A stretch of 13,304 nt of DNA from Chloroflexi bacterium RBG_16_72_14 (GCA_001797035.1 MGOE01000104.1:1-13304); one strand, 5' to 3'. Positions 1 through 7,576 are shown, counted from the stretch's first letter. Notes: generated by a model not told the origin, from the letters alone. Translations and numbers: made by a program.

Positions 1-297
1 GACGACGCCCCCTGGGCAGAGGCCGTCGCCGTGGCGCCGATCTGCCTCGAGCACCTGCTGGCGCTCGCGAGCCATCGGCCGGCGTCCGCGGCCTGGCCCG
101 CGATCGAGGCCCGGCACCTGGCGCGCCTGCATGCCCTCCGCGACGAGCTGGACGCCTTCGCGCACGCCTCGAGCCACGACCGCCGGCACCTGCTCACCGA
201 CGGCCTTCGGGCATCGGTGGATCTGGCGGCGGACCTGCTGGACGGCACCGGCGCCGAGCGGCAGCCCGTCCGGCGACGCGGTCGCGAACCGGGCTGA
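1..297 (+). CDS. C-terminal fragment of a protein of unclear function (possibly DUF6062-like)
   Basis: The frame is open from the first base of the window to the TGA at 295-297, so this is the last 98 codons of a gene that begins upstream; the first in-frame GTG (31) is probably not the real start. The visible part is acidic and helical. It has a PICLEHLLAL segment, a central RLHALRDELDAFAHASSHDR helix and a basic tail (QPVRRRGREPG). The pattern of a Cys-x-x-His segment followed by two amphipathic helices resembles the end of DUF6062 proteins found in Chloroflexota, but that is a memory-based comparison of a short fragment. No catalytic motif is visible. It converges on the CoA ligase gene with a 27-base gap. 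The reading frame is credible because the stop falls at the convergent junction; the family name is weak. Confidence 0.55.
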   Translation, partial: DDAPWAEAVAVAPICLEHLLALASHRPASAAWPAIEARHLARLHALRDELDAFAHASSHDRRHLLTDGLRASVDLAADLLDGTGAERQPVRRRGREPG

Positions 298-329
298 GCG
301 ACCCGGAACCCCGGCGCGCCGGCCTCAGC
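293..329. terminator. Symmetric inverted repeat at a convergent gene junction
   Basis: Arms GCTGAG (293-298) and CTCAGC (324-329) are perfect complements, and each contains the stop codon of one of the two converging genes (TGA at 295-297 on plus, TGA at 327-325 on minus). Between them sits a perfect 12-base palindrome, CCGGCGCGCCGG (311-322), which could form its own 4-bp GC hairpin. There is no T tract on either side, so classic intrinsic termination is not shown. A bidirectional hairpin terminator is inferred from position and symmetry. Confidence 0.4.
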
Positions 330-3060
330 GCAGGCCGAGCGAGGCGAACAGCTGCCCGTCGCGGCCCTCGAACACGAACCCGTGCTCGGCCAGCAGGTCG
401 CGCATCGGGTGGTTGTCCTCGGACAGCCTGGCGATCACGCGCTCCGTGCCCTCCTTGCGGGCGACCGCGATCGCGGACCGGACCATCTGGGTGCCGATGC
501 CACGCCGCTGCCACGCGTCGGCGATCACGAGCGTGAGCTGCTTGTCCTCGGTCGCGTGGACCCGGGACAGGCGCACGACCCCGGCGATCTCGGGCCCGCC
601 GGCGCCCGGCGCCTCCGCCACGAGCGCGATCTCGCGGTCGTAGTCCACGAAGCAGATCCGGGTCAGGCGCTCGTGCGCGGTGCGCTCAGTGAGCGCGAGG
701 TCCGTCCCGTATCGCGCGCGGACCGTCCGGGCCGAGAGCGAGGCGTGGAACCGGGCCACGCCGGGCTCGTCCTCGGGGCGGATCGGGCGGACGGCGAACG
801 GCACGCCGTCGGTCGTGGCGTAGTCGCGGGCGTAGTCGTAGGGGTAGGGCCGGATCGCGAGCCGCGGCAGGTCCTCGTCCGGGACCGAGGCCGGGTGCAG
901 GACCACCCGGGCGTCGAGCGCGAGGATGCGCTCCGGGGACGCGAGCAGCGGGTTGATGTCGATCTCGGCGATCCGCGGCTGCTCCGCGACCAGCTCGCTG
1001 AACCGGACGAGCAGGGCGGCGAGGACGTCGGTGTCGATCGGGCGCCGGCCGCGGACGCCGCGCAGCGCGGTGGCGATCTTCGTCCGCTCGATGAGGCGGC
1101 GGGCGAGGGTCGTGTTGAGCGGCGGCAAGGCCAGCGAGCGGTCGCGGAACACCTCGACCAGCTGGCCACCCATGCCAAACAGGAGGACCGGGCCGAACTG
1201 CGGATCTGGGGTGCTGCCCACGATCAGCTCGTAGCCCGTCCAGTTGATCATCGGCTGGATCGTCACGCCCTCGAAATGCTCGGCGCCCACCTTGGCGGTG
1301 ACGGAGTCGCGGATCTTCTCGAACGCCTCCACGACCTGCTCCGGCGTGCGGAGGTTGAGGCACACGCCGCCGACGTCGGTCTTGTGGGTGATCGTCCGGC
1401 TCAGCAGCTTGGAGACGACCGGGTACCCGATCTCGTCGGCCGCGGCCACGGCCTCGTCGGGGGTGCGCGCGATCTCGGTGTCGGTGATCGGGATGCCGTA
1501 TGCGGCCAGGACCTTCTTGCTCTCGTACTCGGTGAGCAGCGTCCGGCCCTCGGCGGCGACGACGGCGATGATCCGGTCGACCTCCTCGCGGAACTCGCCG
1601 CGCTCGGGGGCGACCGGCAGCGTCGGCGTCTCGTACAGCGCGCGCAGGTTGTCCGCGTAGCGCCACAGGTGGTTGAACAGCACGCACGCTGTGTCGGGGT
1701 AGGCAAACGTCGGGATGCCCGCCTCGCGCAGGACCGCGGCACCCTCGGCCACGTCCTCGCCACCCATCCACGACGCGAGCACCGGCTTGCCCTCGATCCG
1801 GGCGTACCTCGCCAGTGCCCTGGCGGTCGCGGTCGGGTCCGTCATCGCCTGGGGCGTGAGGATCACCAGCAGGCCGTCGGTCTCGGGGTCGGCGGCCGCG
1901 ACCTCGAGCGCCTTCGCGTACCGCTCCGGCGGCGCGTCGCCAATGATGTCGATCGGGTTGTTGTGGCTCCACACGGCCGGCAGGACTGCGTTGAGCCGAT
2001 CCATCGTCTCGGGCGTCAGCTCGGTGAGCTCGCCCCCGCCGGAGATCAGGGCGTCGGTGGCGAGCACGCCCGGGCCGCCCGCGTTGGTCACGATCGACAG
2101 GCGCCGGCCGGCGGGACGGGGCTGCTTGGCCAGGATCTCGGACACCTCGAACAGCTCGCTGATCGAGTCCACGCGCAGGACGCCGGCGCGCCGGAAGGCG
2201 GAGTCGAGCACGTCGTCCGACCCGGTGAGCGAGCCCGTGTGGGATGCCGCCGCCTTGGCCGCCTGCGCCGTGCGGCCCGGCTTGATGACGATGATCGGCT
2301 TGGTCAGCGCCACCTCGCGGGCCGACGACAGGAAGGCGCGAGCGTCGCCGATCGTCTCCATGTAGATGACGATGCTGTCGGTGTTGGGGTCGTCGCCCAG
2401 GTAGTCGATGACGTCGCCCCAGCCCACGTCCAGCATCGAGCCCAGCGACACGATCGAGCTGAAGCCGACGTTCTCGTGGGCGGCCCAGTCCAGGATCGCC
2501 GTGAGCAGGGCACCCGACTGGGAGACGAACCCCACCCGCCCGGGCCTGGCGATCCCGGCCGCGAACGTCGCGTTGAACGCCCCGACCGGGTTCATGATCC
2601 CGAGGCAGTTTGGCCCGATGACGCGAATCCCGTAGCGGCGCGCGACCTCGAGGACCTGGCGCTCGAGCTCGACCCCGTCGGGCCCGATCTCCTTGAACCC
2701 GGCGCTGATGATGATCACGCCCCGCACGCCGGCCAGCCCGCACTCCGCCATCAGGCCCGGCGCCGACTTCGCGGGTGTCACGATCACCGCGAGGTCGACC
2801 GGCTCGCCGATCGCGCCGATCGAGGCGTAGGCCTTGACGCCCAGGATCGCGGGCCGGGTGGGGTTGACGGGGTAGACCGTGCCACCGAATGGCGACGAGA
2901 GGAGGTTCCACAGGATCGTCCGGCCGACCGAGCCCTCCTTCTCGGTGGCGCCGATCACGGCCACGGAGCGCGGGTGGAAGATCGCGTCGAGCGGCTGGCG
3001 CTCGACCCCGAGGATGTCCGACGAGGCGTCGGCGATCGGGGCGGGGGTCTGGACGGTCAT
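325..3060 (-). CDS. Acyl-CoA synthetase (ADP-forming) fused to a C-terminal GNAT acetyltransferase domain
   Basis: The 911-residue product has the domain order of bifunctional acetate-CoA ligase/GNAT proteins (Pat/PatZ-like layout). A CoA-binding Rossmann domain lies at about 28-120 (FHPRSVAVIGA, then IGPNCLGIMNP at 148-158). A succinyl-CoA-ligase-like domain runs from about 165 to 475, with GFVSQSGAL at 177-185 and the AASHTGSLTG segment at 271-280, where H274 fits the histidine phosphorylated in ADP-forming CoA ligases. An ATP-grasp domain spans about 505-720 (HKTDVGGV at 559-566, DINPLL at 701-706). The GNAT domain lies at about 755-900, with the acetyl-CoA loop QRRGIG at 851-856. The start is the ATG at 3060, preceded at 6 bases by AGAGG (3067-3071); an upstream in-frame ATG would add 37 low-complexity residues without such a site. 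It could make ATP from acyl-CoA, acetylate lysines, or both; because H274 and the ATP-grasp motifs are intact, I favour a functional ligase. Its substrate cannot be read from sequence. It is transcribed alone, 212 bases from the MoaD-like gene behind it. Confidence 0.9.
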   Translation of the reverse strand: MTVQTPAPIADASSDILGVERQPLDAIFHPRSVAVIGATEKEGSVGRTILWNLLSSPFGGTVYPVNPTRPAILGVKAYASIGAIGEPVDLAVIVTPAKSAPGLMAECGLAGVRGVIIISAGFKEIGPDGVELERQVLEVARRYGIRVIGPNCLGIMNPVGAFNATFAAGIARPGRVGFVSQSGALLTAILDWAAHENVGFSSIVSLGSMLDVGWGDVIDYLGDDPNTDSIVIYMETIGDARAFLSSAREVALTKPIIVIKPGRTAQAAKAAASHTGSLTGSDDVLDSAFRRAGVLRVDSISELFEVSEILAKQPRPAGRRLSIVTNAGGPGVLATDALISGGGELTELTPETMDRLNAVLPAVWSHNNPIDIIGDAPPERYAKALEVAAADPETDGLLVILTPQAMTDPTATARALARYARIEGKPVLASWMGGEDVAEGAAVLREAGIPTFAYPDTACVLFNHLWRYADNLRALYETPTLPVAPERGEFREEVDRIIAVVAAEGRTLLTEYESKKVLAAYGIPITDTEIARTPDEAVAAADEIGYPVVSKLLSRTITHKTDVGGVCLNLRTPEQVVEAFEKIRDSVTAKVGAEHFEGVTIQPMINWTGYELIVGSTPDPQFGPVLLFGMGGQLVEVFRDRSLALPPLNTTLARRLIERTKIATALRGVRGRRPIDTDVLAALLVRFSELVAEQPRIAEIDINPLLASPERILALDARVVLHPASVPDEDLPRLAIRPYPYDYARDYATTDGVPFAVRPIRPEDEPGVARFHASLSARTVRARYGTDLALTERTAHERLTRICFVDYDREIALVAEAPGAGGPEIAGVVRLSRVHATEDKQLTLVIADAWQRRGIGTQMVRSAIAVARKEGTERVIARLSEDNHPMRDLLAEHGFVFEGRDGQLFASLGLR

Positions 3061-3256
3061 CGGAGACCTCTGGCGGGCGCCGAGGACGGCGCGGTTGGAC
3101 GCGGATGACGGCGGCCACGCGCAAGCGCGGACGCGCACGGCAAGGGTCCGCCATGGGGACGACATCGGCAAGGGGCCGCGTGGCCGACCTGACGGCCGAA
3201 GCGGCCCCCGGCGAACGGGCCGATGCGCCGGTCGGCGGGTGGCCTCCGGCCCCGGG

Positions 3257-3271
3257 CGGGCGCGGCGCCCG
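3257..3271 (-). terminator. GC hairpin just after the MoaD-like gene
   Basis: CGGGCG (3257-3262) and CGCCCG (3266-3271) form a 6-bp stem with a 3-base loop, beginning one base after the TGA of the minus-strand MoaD-like gene. No T tract follows on the minus strand, and chance hairpins are common at this GC content. The rest of the gap to 3061 holds the ribosome-binding site of the CoA ligase gene, and I see no other clear structure in it. Confidence 0.25.
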
Positions 3272-3272
3272 G

Positions 3273-3554
3273 TCAGCCGCCGGACACCGCCGGGATCACG
3301 TGGACGTCGGCACCGGGTGGGACGGGCGTCCGGAGTGTCGCCCGCTCGCCCGCGACGAACACGTTGAGGTGCGTCCGGATCGACGGCCCCGCGTCCAGGA
3401 GCCGGTTGCCCAGCCCCGGCACGCGGGCGTCCAGGTCCGCGATCACCTCCGCCACGGTCACGCCGCGGGCCTCCATCCGCCGCTCGGTGCCGGGGAACAG
3501 CGACACCAGCGAGCGCGGCAGGTGGACGACGGCCGGCGGCCGGCCGTCAGTCAA
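3273..3554 (-). CDS. MoaD/ThiS-family ubiquitin-fold protein ending in Gly-Gly
   Basis: The product is 93 residues if translation begins at the TTG at 3554. It starts with a beta strand (PPAVVHLPRSL), has the helix VTVAEVIADLDARVPGL (32-48), a central strand THLNVFVAGE (61-70), the VPPGADVHVIPAVSGG end typical of MoaD/ThiS sulfur carriers, and finishes exactly at the double glycine. In this family the terminal glycine is adenylated by a MoeB/ThiF-type E1 and then carries sulfur, or in some bacteria and archaea is conjugated to proteins. No E1 gene is nearby. The next in-frame ATG (codon 27) would remove the first strand, so I chose TTG; it overlaps the stop of the upstream propeller gene by 8 bases, and GAGG lies 12 bases ahead, which suggests translational coupling. 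The window lacks molybdopterin or thiamine genes, so neither pathway is supported by context. The target of the carrier is unknown. Confidence 0.8.
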   Translation of the reverse strand: MTDGRPPAVVHLPRSLVSLFPGTERRMEARGVTVAEVIADLDARVPGLGNRLLDAGPSIRTHLNVFVAGERATLRTPVPPGADVHVIPAVSGG

Positions 3555-4620
3555 CGACCGCGGCCTCGACGGACCAGATCGGCGGCAGGTGGTCCGCGAG
3601 CAGCGACCACGTCCGTCCCTCATCGCCGCTCCCGTAGAGCTGGCCGGTGCTGGTGCCGAAGTAGACCCCCACCGAGTCCAGCCGGTCCACCGCCATCGCC
3701 TCGCGCAGCACGCCGAGGTACGCCCCGTCCTGAGGCAGGCCGTCGCCGGAGCGGACCCAGGTATCGCCGCCGTCGTGCGTCCGCCACACGGCCGCGGCCG
3801 CGTCCGGCATGAGCCGGCCCTGATCGGGCGTCGTGAGCGGGATCGTCCAGGCGGTCAGCGGGTCGCGCGGGTGGGCGGCCATCACGAAGCCGAACTCCGA
3901 CGGCAGCCCTGCCGTGATCTCCTGCCACTGCCGCCCGCCGTCCAGGCTGCGGTACACACCGCAGTGGTTCTGCTGGTAGAGGTGGCCGCCCGCGTCCGCC
4001 GCCAGCACGACCTTGTGGACGCAGTGCCCGAACTCCGGGTTTGGCTCCGGGTTGAAGTCCGCGCGCACGCCCCGGTTGCGGGTCTCCCACGTCGCCCCGC
4101 CGTCGCGTGTCTCGAACACGCCCACGGCGCTCGCCCCGACCCACATCCGGTCCAGGTCGTCGGGGTGGGGGACGATCGAGTGGAGGCACAGGCCGCCGTT
4201 CCCGGGCTGCCACTCCGGCCGCGTCGGGTGGTTGGTCAGCCCCTCGACGTGCTCCCAGGTCCGGCCGCCGTCCCGGCTGCGGAACAGGCCGGCCGGCTCC
4301 ACGCCCGCGTACACGCTGCCGTGGGCCCCGGTCACATTCCAGATCCGGGCCACCTTCGGTCCGTCATCGCCGTACGTGAGCCCCTCGCTGGAGTGGGTCC
4401 AGCTGGCGCCGAAGTCGTCGCTCCGCCACACGGCGGGGCCGAACCACGGGCTGCTGCCCGCGGCCAGCAGAGCGCCGGTCCCCGGCTCAACGGAGATGTC
4501 GTTGACGGGCCAGCCGTCGCACAGCGGCCCCCGGAGCCGCCAGTCGCGGCGGCCCGCGTCGCCGTCGAGGATGAAGGCACCCTTCGACGTACCGACCAGC
4601 ACCGAGACCCGTTGGGACAT
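3547..4620 (-). CDS. Asp-box (BNR) beta-propeller protein, sialidase-like fold
   Basis: The 357-residue product carries six Asp-box motifs of the S/T-x-D-x-G-x-x-W type: SDDFGASW (67-74), SRDGGRTW (115-122), TRDGGATW (171-178), SLDGGRQW (225-232), THDGGDTW (281-288) and SGDEGRTW (331-338). Their spacing of roughly 45-55 residues fits one per blade of a six-bladed propeller. Such proteins are often annotated exo-alpha-sialidase or WD40/YVTN/BNR-like, but I cannot point to the arginine triad or catalytic pair of true sialidases, so enzyme activity is unproven. There is no signal peptide (it starts MSQRVSVLVGTSKG), so a cytoplasmic location is likely, unlike secreted sialidases. The start is the ATG at 4620 with AAGGGAG upstream; an in-frame ATG 30 codons earlier adds an Arg/Gly-rich stretch and is rejected. 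It overlaps the MoaD-like gene by 8 bases, so the two are probably co-translated and may act together. Confidence 0.85.
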   Translation of the reverse strand: MSQRVSVLVGTSKGAFILDGDAGRRDWRLRGPLCDGWPVNDISVEPGTGALLAAGSSPWFGPAVWRSDDFGASWTHSSEGLTYGDDGPKVARIWNVTGAHGSVYAGVEPAGLFRSRDGGRTWEHVEGLTNHPTRPEWQPGNGGLCLHSIVPHPDDLDRMWVGASAVGVFETRDGGATWETRNRGVRADFNPEPNPEFGHCVHKVVLAADAGGHLYQQNHCGVYRSLDGGRQWQEITAGLPSEFGFVMAAHPRDPLTAWTIPLTTPDQGRLMPDAAAAVWRTHDGGDTWVRSGDGLPQDGAYLGVLREAMAVDRLDSVGVYFGTSTGQLYGSGDEGRTWSLLADHLPPIWSVEAAVVD

Positions 4621-4666
4621 TCGCGCTCTCCCTTCCGCGGACCCCCGGCCCGTCTCCGTGCCGCGC

Positions 4667-4672
4667 AGCCTA
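4667..4672 (-). promoter_or_regulatory. Candidate -10 hexamer for the propeller/MoaD pair
   Basis: TAGGCT is read on the minus strand about 47 bases before the ATG at 4620. It would give a leader of about 40 bases that includes the AAGGGAG ribosome-binding site. No clear -35 is visible. The 135-base gap (4621-4755) in which it lies is otherwise unremarkable apart from a 5-bp GC hairpin (4741-4756) at the stop of the mini-thioredoxin gene. Confidence 0.25.
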
Positions 4673-4755
4673 CCGCGCCTCGCGCGGTCCGTCGCGCACG
4701 GCCAGGCCACGGCCGCCGGCAGTCGGCGGGGGACACGAGCGCCGGGCGGCGCCGG

Positions 4756-4995
4756 CTACCCGATGCCGAGCCAGGCCGCGACCTGGTCGCGGGTCGGGAT
4801 GCGGCCGGCCATCACGACCGTGCCGTCGATGACCAGCCCGGGCGTCGACAGCACGCCGCGCGAGGCGATCTCCGCGTAGTCCGTCACGTGGCGAACCTCC
4901 GCCTCGAGCCCGGCCTCGTGCACGACCTCGCGGACGATCTTCTCGACGTACTGGCACTTCTGGCAGCCGGATCCGAGGACCTCGATGACGTGCAT
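4756..4995 (-). CDS. Mini-thioredoxin (redox-active disulfide protein 2 / Thioredoxin_3 family)
   Basis: This is a 79-residue single-domain thioredoxin fold. It has strand MHVIEVLGSG, then the CQKC redox motif (C11, C14), a helix, a strand EAEVRHVTD, and the cis-proline loop STPGLVIDG with P52 after T51. Length and layout match the small archaeal/bacterial thioredoxins that sit beside UPF0718/ArsP permeases. It probably moves electrons or holds a thiolate-bound metalloid for the permease, and could also re-reduce ArsC; these roles are inferred. The start is the ATG at 4995, with AAGGAG 5 bases-plus upstream overlapping the stop of the permease gene. The intergenic gap is 11 bases, so it is the last gene of the minus-strand ars operon. 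A longer overlapping frame that reads back through the permease gene is a shadow. Confidence 0.88.
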   Translation of the reverse strand: MHVIEVLGSGCQKCQYVEKIVREVVHEAGLEAEVRHVTDYAEIASRGVLSTPGLVIDGTVVMAGRIPTRDQVAAWLGIG

Positions 4996-5006
4996 GCCGG
5001 ACTCCT

Positions 5007-6047
5007 TCAGGTGAGCAACAGGTTGAAGCCGTAGCCGACGGCGAGGATCCCGGCCGCGACGACCGCGACGAAGGCCGCGAGCAGGCGCGGCTTCATCACC
5101 CGTCGCAGGATCACGAGCTCGGGGATGGACAGGGCCGTGACGGCCATCATGAACGCGAGGGCGGACCCCAGGGGCAGTCCCTTGCCGATGAGCGCCTCGA
5201 CGATCGGGATCGTGCCGGCGGCGTTGCTGTACAGCGGCACCCCGAGCACGACCAGCGCCGGCACCGCGAACGGGTTGTCGCGGCCCCCGATCGACACCAC
5301 GAGATCGGTGGGGACGAAGCCGTGGATGAGGGCGCCGACGGCGATGCCGGCCACCACGAACGGCCACACGCGGCGGACGATGTCCACGGTCGAGCGCCAG
5401 GCGTCGCGCAGGCGCTCGTCCATGGTCGGCCGCGTCTCGCCGATGCCGGCGCCCGCGCGGATCGTCCAGACGTCGTCCTCCACGTACCGCTCCAGGCCCA
5501 GGCGGCCGATGACGAGTCCCGCCCCGACCGCCACGACGAGGCCTGCCGCCATGTACGCGAGCGCGATGCCGGGCCCGAACAGCCCCCACAGCAGCACCAA
5601 CGCGACCTCGTTGACCATGGGGCTCGAGACGAGGAACGCGAACGTCACCCCGAGCGGCACGCCGGCCTCTACGAAGCCGATGAACAGCGGCACGGCCGAG
5701 CACGAGCAGAACGGCGTCACGATCCCGAACCCCGCCGCCGCGACGGTGCCCGGCAGCACGCCCCGCCCGGCGAGGGTGCGGCGGACGCGCTCCGGCGACA
5801 CGAAGGAGCGCAGGAACGACACGATCGTCACGATCCCGGTGAGCAGCAGCAGGACCTTCGGGACGTCGTAAAGGAAGAACGCGACGGCGTCCCCGAGGTG
5901 CGTGCCGCGCTCGAGGCCCAGGGCGTCGTGCGCCAGCCAGTCCGCGAGCGGCAGGTTGACGAGCCACCCGGCGACCCAGGCCAGGCTTGCCAGCCCCACC
6001 ACGAGCCCCAGTGGCAGGCGCGCCGGGCGTGCGGCGACGATCGTCAT
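5007..6047 (-). CDS. ArsP/UPF0718-family permease
   Basis: A 346-residue integral membrane protein with about eight to ten hydrophobic segments (for example 12-32, 55-80, 100-130, 134-180, 228-245, 260-285, 293-313, 322-344). The hallmark TPFCSCSAVP motif (111-120, C114 and C116) is present, followed by SSPMVNEVAL (141-150); a partly repeated half carries PLYSNAAGTIPI (271-282). Family members studied as ArsP export trivalent methyl- and aromatic arsenicals, and the CSC cysteines are likely ligands; other family members are uncharacterised, so the substrate here is inferred from the neighbouring acr3, arsR and arsenate reductase. A central cytoplasmic loop (about 182-225) is acidic and arginine-rich. 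The ATG at 6047 overlaps the arsR stop codon as ATGA (6044-6047). An open frame continues 60 codons upstream, but it runs through arsR and is not used. Confidence 0.87.
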   Translation of the reverse strand: MTIVAARPARLPLGLVVGLASLAWVAGWLVNLPLADWLAHDALGLERGTHLGDAVAFFLYDVPKVLLLLTGIVTIVSFLRSFVSPERVRRTLAGRGVLPGTVAAAGFGIVTPFCSCSAVPLFIGFVEAGVPLGVTFAFLVSSPMVNEVALVLLWGLFGPGIALAYMAAGLVVAVGAGLVIGRLGLERYVEDDVWTIRAGAGIGETRPTMDERLRDAWRSTVDIVRRVWPFVVAGIAVGALIHGFVPTDLVVSIGGRDNPFAVPALVVLGVPLYSNAAGTIPIVEALIGKGLPLGSALAFMMAVTALSIPELVILRRVMKPRLLAAFVAVVAAGILAVGYGFNLLLT

Positions 6048-6373
6048 CCGATGACCTCGCGGAGCGCCGCCAGCGCGCGTCCGACGGCCGCCTCGTCGCG
6101 CTCGTAGTACAGGAACCGGGCGTTCGCCTCGTGGCGGGCCGCCCGCACCAGCCCCGCCTCGCGGAGACGCGCGAGGTGGTTGCTCACGTTGTTGTCGCGC
6201 TCGCCCAGGGCCGCCGCCATCTCGCACACGCAGTGCGGCCCGTCGGCGAGCATGCGCAGGATCCCGGCGCGCGTGCGGTCCGCAAGCAACCCGGCGACGC
6301 CCACGGCATCGGCCACGTCCGGGGCCGGCAGGTCGAGGCGCGGCTCGCCGACGACCGGCAGGGGCGGCCTCAC
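6044..6373 (-). CDS. arsR: ArsR-family metalloregulatory repressor
   Basis: The 109-residue product has an ArsR winged helix: ADRTRAGILRMLADGP, then HCVCEMAAALGERDNNVSNHL with a C-x-C pair (C48, C50) at the site of the CVC arsenite/antimonite-binding motif of ArsR. The recognition helix is NNVSNHLARLREAGLV, and the wing is HEANARFLYYERD. It should bind DNA and repress the operon until As(III) or Sb(III) binds the cysteines; a third cysteine is not seen, so a two-cysteine site or an external ligand is implied. The start is the GTG at 6373, which overlaps the acr3 stop as GTGA (6370-6373); no ATG in the frame fits the fold better. Its position as second gene, after acr3, with 4-base overlaps on both sides implies coupled translation and autoregulation through the palindrome at 7470-7495. 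Confidence 0.88.
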   Translation of the reverse strand: MRPPLPVVGEPRLDLPAPDVADAVGVAGLLADRTRAGILRMLADGPHCVCEMAAALGERDNNVSNHLARLREAGLVRAARHEANARFLYYERDEAAVGRALAALREVIG

Positions 6374-7443
6374 GCGACGCCTCCGCCCATCACCGGCAGG
6401 GCCCGGACGCCGAACAGGCGCGACGCGAGGCGCATCGCCGACCAGACGAGGAACAGCATCACCGGCACCTCGATCAACGGTCCCACGACCGTGGCCAGGG
6501 CGACGGTTGGCGAGAACGCCGTGATCGCAATGGCGATGGCAATCTCGAAGTCCCGCCCCGTGGCGTTGAACGCCACCGCGACCGCGTCGCGGTACGGGAA
6601 CGCGAGCCGCCAGCCGACGAGCAGGACGACGAAGAACATCAGGATGAAGAACAGCGTCATCGGGATCGCCATCTCGAGGACGATCGCCGGCCGCTCGAGG
6701 ATCAGGTCGCCCTTGAGCGCGAACATCACGATCAGCGTGAACAGGAGGCCCAGGATCGAGACCCCGTTGAGGACGGGCTTGAGGGCGTCCATCCCCGCCT
6801 CGCCGCTCCTGCGGACGACGGCCATGCGGGTCGCGACCCCGAGCACGAGCGGCAGCCCCAGGTACAGGACCACGCTCTGGGCGACGATCCAGACGTCGAA
6901 CGAGATGTCGCCGATCAGCAGGCGCGCGTAGACCGGGATCAGGAGCATCTGGGCGACCGAGTTGAGCGCCACGAACACGAGCGCCATCGGCGTGTTCCCC
7001 TTGGCGAGGAACGTGAAGATGATCACCATCGCGATGCATGGGGCGAGGCCGTACAGCACGAGGCCGGTGCGCAGCTCCGGGTCGGCGACGAACAGGTTCG
7101 CCAGCCCGAACATGAGGAACGGCGCGACCAGGTAGTTGGACGCCAGGACCACGGCCAGCTGCCGCGGCGAGCGGAAGGCGTCGCCGACCTCGCCCAGCCG
7201 GACGTTGGTCATCGCCGGGTACATCATCGCGAACAGCCCGATCGGGACACCCAGGCTGATCGCGTTGGGCACCGTGAGCTCGAACGTCCCCGCCGCAATG
7301 GCCTTGATCGCGTCGATCGGCGGCGTCAGGGCGAAGTCGCTGATCCGAAGGGCGTTCCCAACGGCGATCCCCACGGCCATGCTGAACACCACGAACAGGG
7401 GGAGGAGGCGGAAGTCCTCCAGGCGCGTGAGCACGGATCTCAT
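6370..7443 (-). CDS. acr3: Arsenite efflux transporter, Acr3 family
   Basis: A 357-residue, about ten-helix membrane protein of the bile acid/arsenite transporter superfamily. Diagnostic segments include GLAPCIAMVIIFTFLAKGNT with the cysteine at residue 136, FNATGRDFEIAIAIA (292-306), and GPLIEVPVM with a glutamate at 325; an essential Cys and Glu at equivalent places are known in studied Acr3 proteins. It extrudes As(III) across the cytoplasmic membrane by a proton-coupled mechanism. I placed the start at the ATG at 7443 (MRSVLTRLEDFRLLPLFVV) because GAGG lies 11 bases ahead and because earlier in-frame starts (GTG at 7479, ATG at 7512) lack a ribosome-binding site and would put the operator inside the gene. 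The start is therefore a choice, not a certainty. It is first in the minus-strand operon and divergent from the MerR-ArsC gene. Confidence 0.92.
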   Translation of the reverse strand: MRSVLTRLEDFRLLPLFVVFSMAVGIAVGNALRISDFALTPPIDAIKAIAAGTFELTVPNAISLGVPIGLFAMMYPAMTNVRLGEVGDAFRSPRQLAVVLASNYLVAPFLMFGLANLFVADPELRTGLVLYGLAPCIAMVIIFTFLAKGNTPMALVFVALNSVAQMLLIPVYARLLIGDISFDVWIVAQSVVLYLGLPLVLGVATRMAVVRRSGEAGMDALKPVLNGVSILGLLFTLIVMFALKGDLILERPAIVLEMAIPMTLFFILMFFVVLLVGWRLAFPYRDAVAVAFNATGRDFEIAIAIAITAFSPTVALATVVGPLIEVPVMLFLVWSAMRLASRLFGVRALPVMGGGVA

Positions 7444-7469
7444 CTGGGCGAACACCTCAGCGGGACGTG

Positions 7470-7495
7470 AATATCTCACTGGCGGCTGAGATGTT
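7470..7495. promoter_or_regulatory. Likely ArsR operator upstream of acr3
   Basis: An imperfect inverted repeat with 9-base arms, AATATCTCA (7470-7478) and TGAGATGTT (7487-7495), separated by 8 bases. Eight of nine arm positions pair. It is much more AT-rich than its surroundings and ends 26 bases before the chosen acr3 start. A weak minus-strand promoter, TGTAAC then GATATT with a 17-base spacer, overlaps it, so an occupied site would block transcription. Binding by ArsR is inferred from position. Confidence 0.5.
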
Positions 7496-7576
7496 ACAGG
7501 GTCGATGGTCATTGCCGGGGGTCCGGACGGCCCGGGCCGGCCGCTCGCCCGCCCTGCTCGCCCGGCCTGGGTGCGC

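Noticed and set aside
382..3108. A 908-codon open frame on the plus strand opposite the CoA ligase gene
   Set aside because: It is the antisense shadow of a high-GC gene: its composition is dominated by Arg, Gly, Asp and Val, with no domain motif, while the minus strand carries clear CoA ligase and GNAT motifs.
3223..5034. A 603-codon plus-strand open frame across the propeller, MoaD-like and thioredoxin genes
   Set aside because: It crosses three well-supported minus-strand genes and an intergenic gap, with Arg/Pro-rich sequence and no recognisable fold.
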